Assembly: GCA_003566875.1 (NCBI GenBank)
Contig: PXBQ01000543.1
Coordinates: 1-5,837 of the forward strand
Direction: 5' to 3'
From: Spirochaetaceae bacterium
Lineage (GTDB): Bacteria; Spirochaetota; Spirochaetia; DSM-27196; PXBQ01
Length of the DNA stretch: 5,837 nt
The notes under the pieces were generated by a model. It ran no database searches. It saw nothing but the letters and a program-made list of their open reading frames with translations, and was not told where the DNA came from. Shown here piece after piece: positions 1 through 5,814 of this stretch. How positions within the stretch are numbered: position 1 is the first letter of the stretch; each line of letters opens with the position of its first letter. A program made the position numbers and the translations under genes.

Positions 1-1004
1 GCCACTGTCGATCCCGGTCCGTACTCGCCGAGAACATCCCAGACCGACGCGACCAGAATCAGAAGCGCAATCGAAATGGTGCGGCCCAGGACGCCGAGAG
101 CGATCAGAACCCCCGCGCCGACCGCGATATAGAGTGAAATCCCCGTGAGGGGTGACGTGAACGCAGCGATAACCGGCATGAAACGGCCCACGCGCGGCGC
201 GATCACAAAAGCGATCCGGTTGAAACCCGACACAAGGCGCGCGTATACATCGCTGTTGTGTCGGACGATACCTGTCACGCCAAGCCAGTCCCGTACGAAA
301 CCGAGCAGAAACGGGATCGCGATCACGGACCCGGCAATACGCTTCATCTCCTCCGGGATGATCGGGATAAGCGCTGCCGCGAGGAACACCATCTGGTAGC
401 CGGCGAGTATCTTCCCGGACGAGGAGTGCGCCAACGGGAACAGCGTCTTGCCGCGGGCGCGCTGCAGGGCCTCGCCCGCGATAAAAACGTATCGCGCGAC
501 GCCCACGAGAATGAACCAGGCCGGGAGCACGCGCGCAACCACCAGAAACACCGACGCCGCGAGAACCCCGAGCGAGTCGAACTCGTGCTCGAGCTCACGG
601 CCCAGCGGAGTGTACCGGCCGGTTTTGCGCGCGATGAAACCGTCGATATAATCAAGGCCTATTGCCGAGAAGTACGTGACAAACGGGAGCCACCCGAGCG
701 GCCCCGGCAGTTCCGGGAGAAAGACAAAACCGAAAAGAACCGCGATGAGGAATCCGCGCAGAATAGTGATGCGGTTTGCGGGGCCGAGGTCGGGGTAGAC
801 TGCGACTTGCTCGGCCTCCGGCCTGTTGAGATGGAGGCGCAGCCGCATGAAGGCAAACTGGTACGAGTGGACCGCGAGGGCCGCGACCGTCGCCGCGAGA
901 ACCCACCACTCGGACGTGCGCGTCGCGACCACGATACCGACAATCGTTATCGCGATAGCAAGACACAGAAAAAGCCGTCGCCATTCGCGTACAAGATCTT
1001 CCAT
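1..1004 (-). CDS. CDP-alcohol phosphatidyltransferase family membrane protein (3' end beyond the window)
   Basis: The family transfers a phospho-alcohol from a CDP-alcohol to an acceptor alcohol in the membrane. The frame is open for 334 codons from an ATG at 1004 and runs off the left edge. Residues 75-83 (GPANRITIL) match the conserved stretch before the active site. Residues 118-143 give the CDP-alcohol phosphotransferase motif D118-x2-D121-G122-x2-A125-R126-x8-G135-x3-E139-x3-D143, with Glu where the third Asp is usual. Many hydrophobic stretches look like membrane segments, for example about 11-27, 81-97, 104-117, 144-158, 203-216, 283-305 and 308-322. It is much longer than the usual ~200-residue members, with a hydrophobic C-terminal half of unknown role. 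A stop lies just upstream in frame, so only ATG 1004 or GTG 1007 can be the start, and the ribosome site is weak. It is the last visible gene of the leftward operon. The substrate is not predictable. Confidence 0.85.
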   Translation of the reverse strand, partial: MEDLVREWRRLFLCLAIAITIVGIVVATRTSEWWVLAATVAALAVHSYQFAFMRLRLHLNRPEAEQVAVYPDLGPANRITILRGFLIAVLFGFVFLPELPGPLGWLPFVTYFSAIGLDYIDGFIARKTGRYTPLGRELEHEFDSLGVLAASVFLVVARVLPAWFILVGVARYVFIAGEALQRARGKTLFPLAHSSSGKILAGYQMVFLAAALIPIIPEEMKRIAGSVIAIPFLLGFVRDWLGVTGIVRHNSDVYARLVSGFNRIAFVIAPRVGRFMPVIAAFTSPLTGISLYIAVGAGVLIALGVLGRTISIALLILVASVWDVLGEYGPGSTV

Positions 1005-1062
1005 CACCGCCCATCATACCGTCGTCGCGGTGCGGCGTCCACAGTACTGCGATAATCGCGTC

Positions 1063-2118
1063 TCAGACGTCACGTCGCGAGTACGCGCGAACGATCGCAT
1101 CAGCACCCGCGCGCCAGCTTGGGAACGACGTCGAGCGTGCGCCGAGTTTGAGCCGAAGCCGGAACTGACGGTCGAGAAAGTAGCGTTCGATCGCGGTTAT
1201 CCACGCGTTAGAGTCGTTCGCCTCGCACAAGACGCCGTTCACCGAGTCCGCGACAACGTCCGCCGTGCCTCCGACGTCGTTCGTCACGACCGGCACTCCG
1301 AGCGCGATCGCCTCGGCTGCGGCCATCCCGTAACTCTCGAACAACGACGGTTGAAGAATGATGTCGGCCGCTTGGATCACCTCGATCGCGGTCGTATACG
1401 GCACCGTTCCGAACTCCGTGACGCGGTGCGCCACGCCGGCCTCTCTGATCGCCGCCCGGAACCGCGCCGTCGAAGACGCGTCGCCTTCACCGAGCACGAA
1501 CCACTGCCACCGAATTCGTCGGTCGATTTTGGCCAGAACGGCCTCGGCGAGCCATTCGAGGTTCTTGATCGGCCCGAAGTTTGCGACCGTCACGAGGGTG
1601 GCCGTGCCATGCCTCCGGGCGACCCGTGGCATCGCGTGGCCGCGCATCGCGTACGGGATGTTTGCGTCGGTCCACCTGATGCCGGGCGGAACGATCATCA
1701 CCGACCGAGCGCCGCGCTCGCGCGCGGATAACGCTACGAAGCGTGAGGGCGCGATGACGCCGTCGGCGTGCGCGAGAAACTCCGCCTCAAAATCGCCCGC
1801 GGTGCGGTTTTTCGGGTCACGGTCGTGCGAAGGGAAAAGATGAATGAGAAACACAATCCGTGGCGCGCCGGCTCCCGCGCCACGGCTCTTCGTGTGCGAT
1901 AAGGCCTTCCTGAGCTCGGCCGGATGCAGCAGGTAGAGCGAATCGAGAACGACGGTTTGGGCACCGTCGCCGGGCGCTGCGTTCAAGCGCGCCTTGAGGT
2001 CCCGCGGTTCGACTCGTCGTACGCCGATCTCTCCGTGCGATGCTGCCGCGATGTTTCGGTTGTACCGGTATCCGCCGGTCGGAGAGAGCGGATCTCCCGG
2101 GGCCCAGATCTCAATCAT
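1063..2118 (-). CDS. Glycosyltransferase, GT-B fold, family 4-like
   Basis: A 351-residue protein predicted to transfer a sugar from an activated donor to an unknown acceptor. The N-terminus has the acceptor-domain signature MIEIWAPGD followed by PTGGYRYN (residues 13-20), typical of GT4 proteins. The C-terminal Rossmann domain shows VTVANFGPIKNLEWL (176-190), with K185 at the usual phosphate-binding position, then FVLGEGD (207-213). The donor-site E-x7-E motif is E261 to E269 within PSLFESYGMAAAE. VIAPSR at 121-126 and VPPGI at 143-147 are also family-typical. No signal peptide or membrane segment is seen, so a cytoplasmic or peripheral enzyme is likely. I chose ATG 2118 over an in-frame start at 2172 because it forms an ATGA overlap with the stop of the preceding PTPS-like gene and starts exactly at the first beta strand. 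No good ribosome site precedes it, so translational coupling is likely. Donor and acceptor cannot be read from the sequence. Confidence 0.9.
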   Translation of the reverse strand: MIEIWAPGDPLSPTGGYRYNRNIAAASHGEIGVRRVEPRDLKARLNAAPGDGAQTVVLDSLYLLHPAELRKALSHTKSRGAGAGAPRIVFLIHLFPSHDRDPKNRTAGDFEAEFLAHADGVIAPSRFVALSARERGARSVMIVPPGIRWTDANIPYAMRGHAMPRVARRHGTATLVTVANFGPIKNLEWLAEAVLAKIDRRIRWQWFVLGEGDASSTARFRAAIREAGVAHRVTEFGTVPYTTAIEVIQAADIILQPSLFESYGMAAAEAIALGVPVVTNDVGGTADVVADSVNGVLCEANDSNAWITAIERYFLDRQFRLRLKLGARSTSFPSWRAGADAIVRAYSRRDV

Positions 2119-2507
2119 CGGTTCTTTGTCTGTTCGGGGCGATACGATGCCCACGCCGTGTCTGACTCCCAAATGACGATTTCGGAGACCGGCGCCGTCG
2201 CTCCGGTCGGTTCGACGCGGCGCGCGATATCCTCGGCGATGAACCGCGCGAGGTTCTCGAGGCTCGGTTGCATCGACTCGAAGAACGGGAGGTCGTTCAG
2301 GTACACGTCGTCAATCGCTCCGAGGGAGACCTCGAGCGTCGACTCCATCACCGCGATGTCTGTAGAAAACCCGTTTTTGTCGAGCTCGATTGTCTCGGCT
2401 ATCCACTCGACCCGGTACGGGTGCGAGTGCGGCGTCGACTCGGGGCCAAAATCGCCGCGCAACGAGTGACACGCAGTGAGCGAGCGGATCACTCCGGTAC
2501 GGTACAT
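2115..2507 (-). CDS. 6-pyruvoyl-tetrahydropterin synthase / QueD family protein, Cys-to-Glu variant
   Basis: A 130-residue protein of normal length for the PTPS/QueD family, whose members act on dihydroneopterin triphosphate or related pterins. The zinc triad is present: H14 (in TACHSL), H27 and H29 (in HSHPY). At the position of the catalytic Cys of C-x3-H-x-H in QueD there is E23 (ESTPHSH), as in the PTPS-III class that forms 6-hydroxymethyl-dihydropterin. The usual Asp-His pair before YLN is D66-D67 (IDDVYLND), so the catalytic His is also changed. The pterin-anchoring Glu is probably E114 (VIWES), and PSLENLA (81-87) matches the family PTxENLA segment. ATG 2507 is preferred over an in-frame start at 2555 because a strong GGAGGAG site lies just upstream and the previous gene stops one base before it. 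It may be a true pterin synthase, a pterin-side-chain lyase or an enzyme for a pyrimidine intermediate; the variant residues leave the reaction open. Confidence 0.85.
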   Translation of the reverse strand: MYRTGVIRSLTACHSLRGDFGPESTPHSHPYRVEWIAETIELDKNGFSTDIAVMESTLEVSLGAIDDVYLNDLPFFESMQPSLENLARFIAEDIARRVEPTGATAPVSEIVIWESDTAWASYRPEQTKNR

Positions 2508-2508
2508 C

Positions 2509-3504
2509 TCAAACTCCTCCTTTTTCCTCCGGAACCAAAACGACTTGCAGGACATCGGGTGCCGACTGAATCACCTCGAATGCGGTTTGTGTCTGCTCCA
2601 AGGGAAACCTGTGCGTTATGTATTTCGACGGTCGAATACGACCGATGAGCTTCATGACCTCCGCGGCGGCGCGCGTCCGGCTCCACCCTGCCGACATCGC
2701 AGCCCGGATCGTCGAGACCTGACACGCCCGGATCGTGAGTCGTTTACGGTGGAAAGAGCCGCCGAGCGACAACGTGACGCGCCGCGCGCCGTACCACGAA
2801 CCCTCGACGACCGTGCCTTCGTGTCGCAGAAGATCGAACGCGTGTTCGAGCGCCTCTTCGCGGCCCGACGTGTTCACGACGTAATCGACGCCTGCCGGCC
2901 CGACAAGGCGCCTGACCTCGTCGCGAAATCCGGGCTTCGTCGGGTCAAGCGCGGTGCAGCCGAGGCCGCCGGCGAGCGCGCGGCGAAACTCGACCGGGTC
3001 GGCGGTCACGATCGCGCAGCCGGTGTTCGCCGCGAGAATCTCGGCGCACAACAATCCGATCGTTCCAAGCCCGAACACGAGCACGCTCTCTCCAAAAGCG
3101 GGGGAAACGTCGTGCGCGAGCGAGAGCGCGGTCTCGACACTCGGAAGCAAAACCGCATCTTCATCTGCGATCCTATCGGGAAGCAGAACCGAAAAACCGG
3201 GTCGGACCGGAAAGCGGTCTTGATGCGGCGCAAAGCCGAAGAAACGCGCGCCGGAGGAGGTTTCGCCGACGTTCATGTATCCGTACGCGAGCGGATACTC
3301 GAGCCGCGACGGCAGATCCGGCAGACCGTCCTCCGACGGCCCGGCGATAAAATCGCCCAAGAAAAACCTCGACTCGGTGCCATGGCTGATCCCGATGAGG
3401 CGCGACCGCGCGATCGGTATATCGTCCGGCGCTTCGAGCGAGACGGTGCGCACTTCGATCTTGCCGGGAGAAACAAAAAAAGCGGCGCGAGTTTTATACG
3501 TCAT
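2509..3504 (-). CDS. Medium-chain dehydrogenase/reductase, zinc-ligand-less (BchC-like)
   Basis: A 331-residue MDR-superfamily oxidoreductase. The N-terminal GroES-like domain contains GISHGTES (38-45) where zinc alcohol dehydrogenases carry the catalytic-zinc Cys, and YGYMNVGE (74-81) where they carry GHE. Both usual zinc ligands are therefore absent, and the Cys cluster of the structural zinc is also missing. This pattern resembles the bacteriochlorophyllide dehydrogenase BchC type. The nucleotide-binding domain has G145-L-G147-T-I-G150 and an acidic D169 at the end of the next strand, which favours NAD(H) over NADP(H). The C-terminal SWYG (236-239) and LGGSFHRKRL (247-256) look like a substrate-side signature of this subfamily. 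The ATG overlaps the stop of the reductase gene as ATGA, with GAGGA 14 to 10 bases upstream as ribosome site. The natural substrate is unknown; the operon suggests a pterin, pyrimidine or sugar-alcohol intermediate. Confidence 0.85.
   Translation of the reverse strand: MTYKTRAAFFVSPGKIEVRTVSLEAPDDIPIARSRLIGISHGTESRFFLGDFIAGPSEDGLPDLPSRLEYPLAYGYMNVGETSSGARFFGFAPHQDRFPVRPGFSVLLPDRIADEDAVLLPSVETALSLAHDVSPAFGESVLVFGLGTIGLLCAEILAANTGCAIVTADPVEFRRALAGGLGCTALDPTKPGFRDEVRRLVGPAGVDYVVNTSGREEALEHAFDLLRHEGTVVEGSWYGARRVTLSLGGSFHRKRLTIRACQVSTIRAAMSAGWSRTRAAAEVMKLIGRIRPSKYITHRFPLEQTQTAFEVIQSAPDVLQVVLVPEEKGGV
2514..2520 (-). promoter_or_regulatory. Ribosome binding site of the PTPS-like gene
   Basis: On the minus strand GGAGGAG is followed by six bases and then ATG 2507. 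It lies inside the 3' end of the dehydrogenase gene and decides the start at 2507 against the in-frame ATG at 2555. Confidence 0.8.
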
Positions 3505-4187
3505 CGCCGGTCTTCCTCATCTCGAAAAGCGAGTTCCCACACAAGATCCTTGCCGTACGGCGTCACCGAAACAACCTTCGGACGGTGCGCGTCGGTGAGC
3601 TCGTCGACCCCGAGGTCGCCGACAGCGTCGATTCCCACGCCGATCAAGATAGGAGCGACAACGACATACGCGCGGTCGACGAGTCGTTCGCGGTAAAAAG
3701 CGGTGATGACGCGTGATCCACCTTCGACGAACACCGAACTCAATCGCCGCGCCGCGACGGCATCGAGAACCGCGCGCAACTCAAGACGATCTTCGGTGTC
3801 CGCAGCAACCGGCACGATTTCGGCACCTGCCTCAACCAGCGCGTGTGCTCGTTCGGGCGCGTTGTGCCGGGCGGTTTCCGAGCACACGACGATGGTCGGG
3901 ACTTCCGCAATCCGGTTGAACACACGTGCGCGTGGCGGTGTCCGAAGATCTGCGTCGAGAATCACGCGCGTCGGCGACGCGCATTCGCCGAGGCGGCACG
4001 TGAGCTCCGGATCGTCGCGGAGAACCGTCCCGATACCGACGAGGATCGCGTCGTGATCCGCGCGCAGTCGGTGCGCGAGCTCGAGCGTCTCGTCACCGGA
4101 TATCCAGCGCGACGCGCCGGTTCGTGTTGCTATTCGTCCATCGAGGCTCTGCGCGTAGCTCAACACGACGCGCGGTCGATTTGCCAT
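3501..4187 (-). CDS. Stand-alone RibD C-terminal-type pyrimidine reductase (dihydrofolate-reductase fold)
   Basis: A 228-residue protein matching the reductase half of RibD. That domain reduces the ribosyl side chain of 2,5-diamino-6-ribosylamino-4(3H)-pyrimidinone 5'-phosphate, or its deaminated form, with NADPH. Visible motifs in order are SLDGRIA (14-20), SRWISG (26-31), HRLRADHDAILVGIGTV (39-55), RDDPELTCR (57-65), TRVILDA (73-79) and VFVEGGSRV (152-160). The zinc-dependent deaminase domain of bacterial RibD is absent, so the layout resembles archaeal and fungal stand-alone reductases. The family signature begins right at ATG 4187. A longer reading from TTG 4223 would start on the predicted -35 element and is rejected. 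A promoter ends 7 bases before this ATG, so the mRNA may be leaderless. It is the first gene of the leftward operon and diverges from ribA, which would supply its substrate. A role in a pathway other than riboflavin is possible. Confidence 0.88.
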   Translation of the reverse strand: MANRPRVVLSYAQSLDGRIATRTGASRWISGDETLELAHRLRADHDAILVGIGTVLRDDPELTCRLGECASPTRVILDADLRTPPRARVFNRIAEVPTIVVCSETARHNAPERAHALVEAGAEIVPVAADTEDRLELRAVLDAVAARRLSSVFVEGGSRVITAFYRERLVDRAYVVVAPILIGVGIDAVGDLGVDELTDAHRPKVVSVTPYGKDLVWELAFRDEEDRR

Positions 4188-4194
4188 CGCATTA

Positions 4195-4223
4195 AGTATA
4201 AGTCGCGCGGCGGACGCGTGCAA
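4195..4223 (-). promoter_or_regulatory. Sigma70-like promoter of the leftward operon, predicted leaderless start
   Basis: Read on the minus strand there is TTGCAC (4223-4218; three of six against TTGACA), a spacer of exactly 17 bases, and TATACT (4200-4195; five of six against TATAAT). Seven bases follow, then the ATG at 4187. Initiation at the usual distance would fall on the A of that ATG. The -35 is poor, the -10 and spacing are good. No Shine-Dalgarno sequence precedes the ATG, which fits a leaderless mRNA. Confidence 0.6.
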
Positions 4224-4257
4224 ATCGTGGCGGCCCGAAGAGCAGCGAACGAAGAGT

Positions 4258-4286
4258 TTGACTGAATGACTCCGATTTTATATGTT
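4258..4286 (+). promoter_or_regulatory. Sigma70-like promoter of the rightward ribA operon
   Basis: TTGACT (4258-4263; five of six against TTGACA) is followed after 17 bases by TATGTT (4281-4286; four of six against TATAAT), in an AT-rich patch unlike its GC-rich surroundings. Initiation is expected near 4292-4294, giving a leader of about 30 bases that contains the ribosome site of ribA. It is back to back with the leftward promoter; the two -35 elements are 34 bases apart. Confidence 0.6.
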
Positions 4287-4312
4287 AATTAGGTCTGCAG
4301 ATACGTGCGGAC

Positions 4313-4320
4313 GAGGTGGT
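4313..4320 (+). promoter_or_regulatory. Ribosome binding site of ribA
   Basis: GAGGTGGT lies with its GAGG core six bases before ATG 4323. It overlaps the coding extension that an in-frame GTG at 4305 would give, so it supports 4323 as the true start. Confidence 0.7.
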
Positions 4321-4322
4321 AC

Positions 4323-5057
4323 ATGAGCACACGTGTAGAACACGGTCCGCACAACGAGAAGTCCGGGATCGCACGGACGCGCGAGAAGCTTAGGGAGAAG
4401 CTGGTTGGTGAGCCCGATTTCATCCTGGACAACGAGTACTGCGGCGAAGGCGCGTTTCCCGTCGAAGGTGAACCGTGCGTCAAGATGGTCGCGCATACGA
4501 AGTTTCCAACGCGGTACGGCGAGTTTGTCTTGTTCGGTTTTTTTGACTCCCGGAACGCCAAGGAGCACACTGCTATCGTAAAAGGCGACGTCAAAGGCGC
4601 CATAGACTGTCCCGTTCGCGTGCACTCGCAGTGTCACACCGGCGATGTCTGGGGCTCGCTGCGGTGCGATTGTCGCGACCAGCTCGAAGCATCGATCCGG
4701 TACATATCCGAGCAATCGATCGGCGCCGTTGTGTACCTGAAGCAGGAGGGGCGCGGGATCGGACTCCTGAACAAAATCAAGGCGTATCAACTGCAGGACC
4801 TCGGTCTCGATACGGTCGAGGCGAACGAGTTCTTGGGTTTTCCGGCCGAGGCTCGCGATTACTCGGCCGCCGCGCGAATAATCGAGCAACTCGGAATCGA
4901 ATCCGTCGCGTTGCTCACGAACAACCCCGAGAAAATGACCGGTCTACGCGCGCACGGCATTGAGGTTACGAGACGAATACCGGTCCAAACGAACTGGAAC
5001 GAACACAACAACTTCTACATGGAGACGAAGCGCGAAAAGATGGGGCACTTGTTCTAG
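4323..5057 (+). CDS. ribA: GTP cyclohydrolase II
   Basis: GTP cyclohydrolase II opens GTP to 2,5-diamino-6-ribosylamino-4(3H)-pyrimidinone 5'-phosphate, releasing formate and pyrophosphate. It is a cytoplasmic zinc enzyme. The 244-residue protein shows the zinc Cys triad C104, C115, C117 in QCHTGDVWGSLRCDC, then VVYLKQEGRGIGLLNKIKAY (136-155), then DTVEANEFLGF (163-173), LLTNNPEKM (197-205) and a C-terminal KMGHLF. Y138 occupies the position of the tyrosine needed for full hydrolysis; paralogues with Met there stop at the formylamino product. There is no fused DHBP synthase domain. About 52 residues precede the usual family start (KMVAHTKFPTRYGEF), an N-terminal extension of unknown role containing FILDNEYCGEGAF (33-45). 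The start is set by the ribosome site GAGGTGGT. It is the first gene of the rightward operon, divergent from its presumed partner reductase. It may serve riboflavin synthesis or be a dedicated copy for the neighbouring pathway. Confidence 0.95.
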   Translation: MSTRVEHGPHNEKSGIARTREKLREKLVGEPDFILDNEYCGEGAFPVEGEPCVKMVAHTKFPTRYGEFVLFGFFDSRNAKEHTAIVKGDVKGAIDCPVRVHSQCHTGDVWGSLRCDCRDQLEASIRYISEQSIGAVVYLKQEGRGIGLLNKIKAYQLQDLGLDTVEANEFLGFPAEARDYSAAARIIEQLGIESVALLTNNPEKMTGLRAHGIEVTRRIPVQTNWNEHNNFYMETKREKMGHLF

Positions 5058-5098
5058 GTCTCTTTTCCTGCGATGTTTCTTCGTAGAGGTCACTTGTA

Positions 5099-5803
5099 AT
5101 GGAAAACGGCGTCGAAACCCGGCGCATAGTAGAAAAAATCCTCTCGACCCACACGGCCACGCGCGAAGAGCTCGAGTACGTCTACCGCGCCCTCTGCAAG
5201 AATACGCATCCCGACCTCACCGGCAAGGACGGATCAGAGTTTATCCGGCTCCAGCAGGTATTTCGGTATGTGAGAGACGCCGGCGCCTCGAGTCACGATC
5301 CGAATCCGGCGCGCGTCGCGCGCGAAACCGGTTACGCGGGGCCACTCACACCGCGCGCGGGCCTTTTCTCGTGTCTCGAACGGTACGTTCAGCTCGGACT
5401 GCACTCGCCGAGAGTCCGTATGCGCGTGTTGTTGAAGCCGTACTCGCTCCGTGTTCTGCACGCGGTCGAGTACTGGGGCGGCATGTACGATCCGACCTTT
5501 CCCATCGTCTTCTCGCGCTTTAACGCGCGGCGGTTCGAACGACTCGCGACGCGAGCCGACGTGAAAAACTACCTGTACGGTCGACGCCTTTTCGCCGACG
5601 GACTGCGATGGTTTCTCGAGTATCAGAGCTTTGGGCGAGAGTCGTGTCGCGACATTGCCCGCGAGAGGCTTCGACGGTCGGTCGGTGTCTATCGTTTTGC
5701 GCGTTTGGCCGACAACCCCGTCATTCCGTTTGCCGAGTGGCTCCTGCGCGAGCTCGAGAAGCCTGCGTGGCGTTCCCGCGTCGTCGTCGCCCGCCCGGCG
5801 TGA
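5099..5803 (+). CDS. J-domain-like protein of unknown function
   Basis: A 234-residue protein whose N-terminal ~60 residues resemble a J domain. ELEYVYRALCKNTHPDLTG (24-42) holds the HPD loop (37-39), and EFIRLQQVFRYV (47-58) fits the helix that follows. J domains stimulate the ATPase of DnaK-type chaperones. The rest (about 60-234) has no Gly/Phe-rich linker and no CxxCxGxG zinc repeats, so it is not DnaJ itself. It is rich in Arg, Leu and aromatics, with no membrane segment or signal peptide, and I do not recognise its fold. ATG 5099 follows AGAGGT (5085-5090) with eight bases of spacing, 41 bases after the ribA stop, so the two are probably co-transcribed. It could recruit DnaK to a client of the pathway, or simply be a lineage-specific neighbour. 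Confidence 0.75.
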   Translation: MENGVETRRIVEKILSTHTATREELEYVYRALCKNTHPDLTGKDGSEFIRLQQVFRYVRDAGASSHDPNPARVARETGYAGPLTPRAGLFSCLERYVQLGLHSPRVRMRVLLKPYSLRVLHAVEYWGGMYDPTFPIVFSRFNARRFERLATRADVKNYLYGRRLFADGLRWFLEYQSFGRESCRDIARERLRRSVGVYRFARLADNPVIPFAEWLLRELEKPAWRSRVVVARPA

Positions 5804-5814
5804 GAACGACCGGT

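Noticed and set aside
258..1055. A 265-codon open frame on the plus strand
   Set aside because: It is antisense to the phosphatidyltransferase, whose active-site motif is unambiguous on the other strand. The plus-strand product is a highly charged low-complexity-like sequence.
1005..1062. A possible terminator or promoter between the glycosyltransferase and phosphatidyltransferase genes
   Set aside because: Only small palindromes are visible (CAGTACTG, and a short GCGAT/ATCGC stem). There is no stable stem followed by a T run and no convincing -10/-35 pair, so read-through within one operon is simpler.
826..1731. A 301-codon open frame on the plus strand
   Set aside because: It is antisense to the glycosyltransferase and the start of the phosphatidyltransferase. 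The product is Arg/His-rich without motifs, and it has no convincing ribosome site.
2119..2172. A longer glycosyltransferase starting at 2172
   Set aside because: The extra 18 residues lie outside the fold and inside the PTPS-like gene. ATG 2118 gives an ATGA overlap and begins at the first strand of the GT-B domain.
2476..3696. A 406-codon open frame on the plus strand
   Set aside because: It lies opposite the dehydrogenase and parts of two other well-supported genes. Its translation is Arg-rich and low in hydrophobic residues with no family motif, as expected for an antisense frame of GC-rich coding DNA.
4188..4223. A longer reductase starting with TTG at 4223
   Set aside because: The start codon coincides with the -35 element of a well-spaced promoter, and the family signature begins at ATG 4187.
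5058..5098. A possible terminator between ribA and the J-domain-like gene
   Set aside because: The TCTTTTCCT stretch after the stop is not preceded by a stable GC-rich hairpin, and a good ribosome site follows for the next gene.
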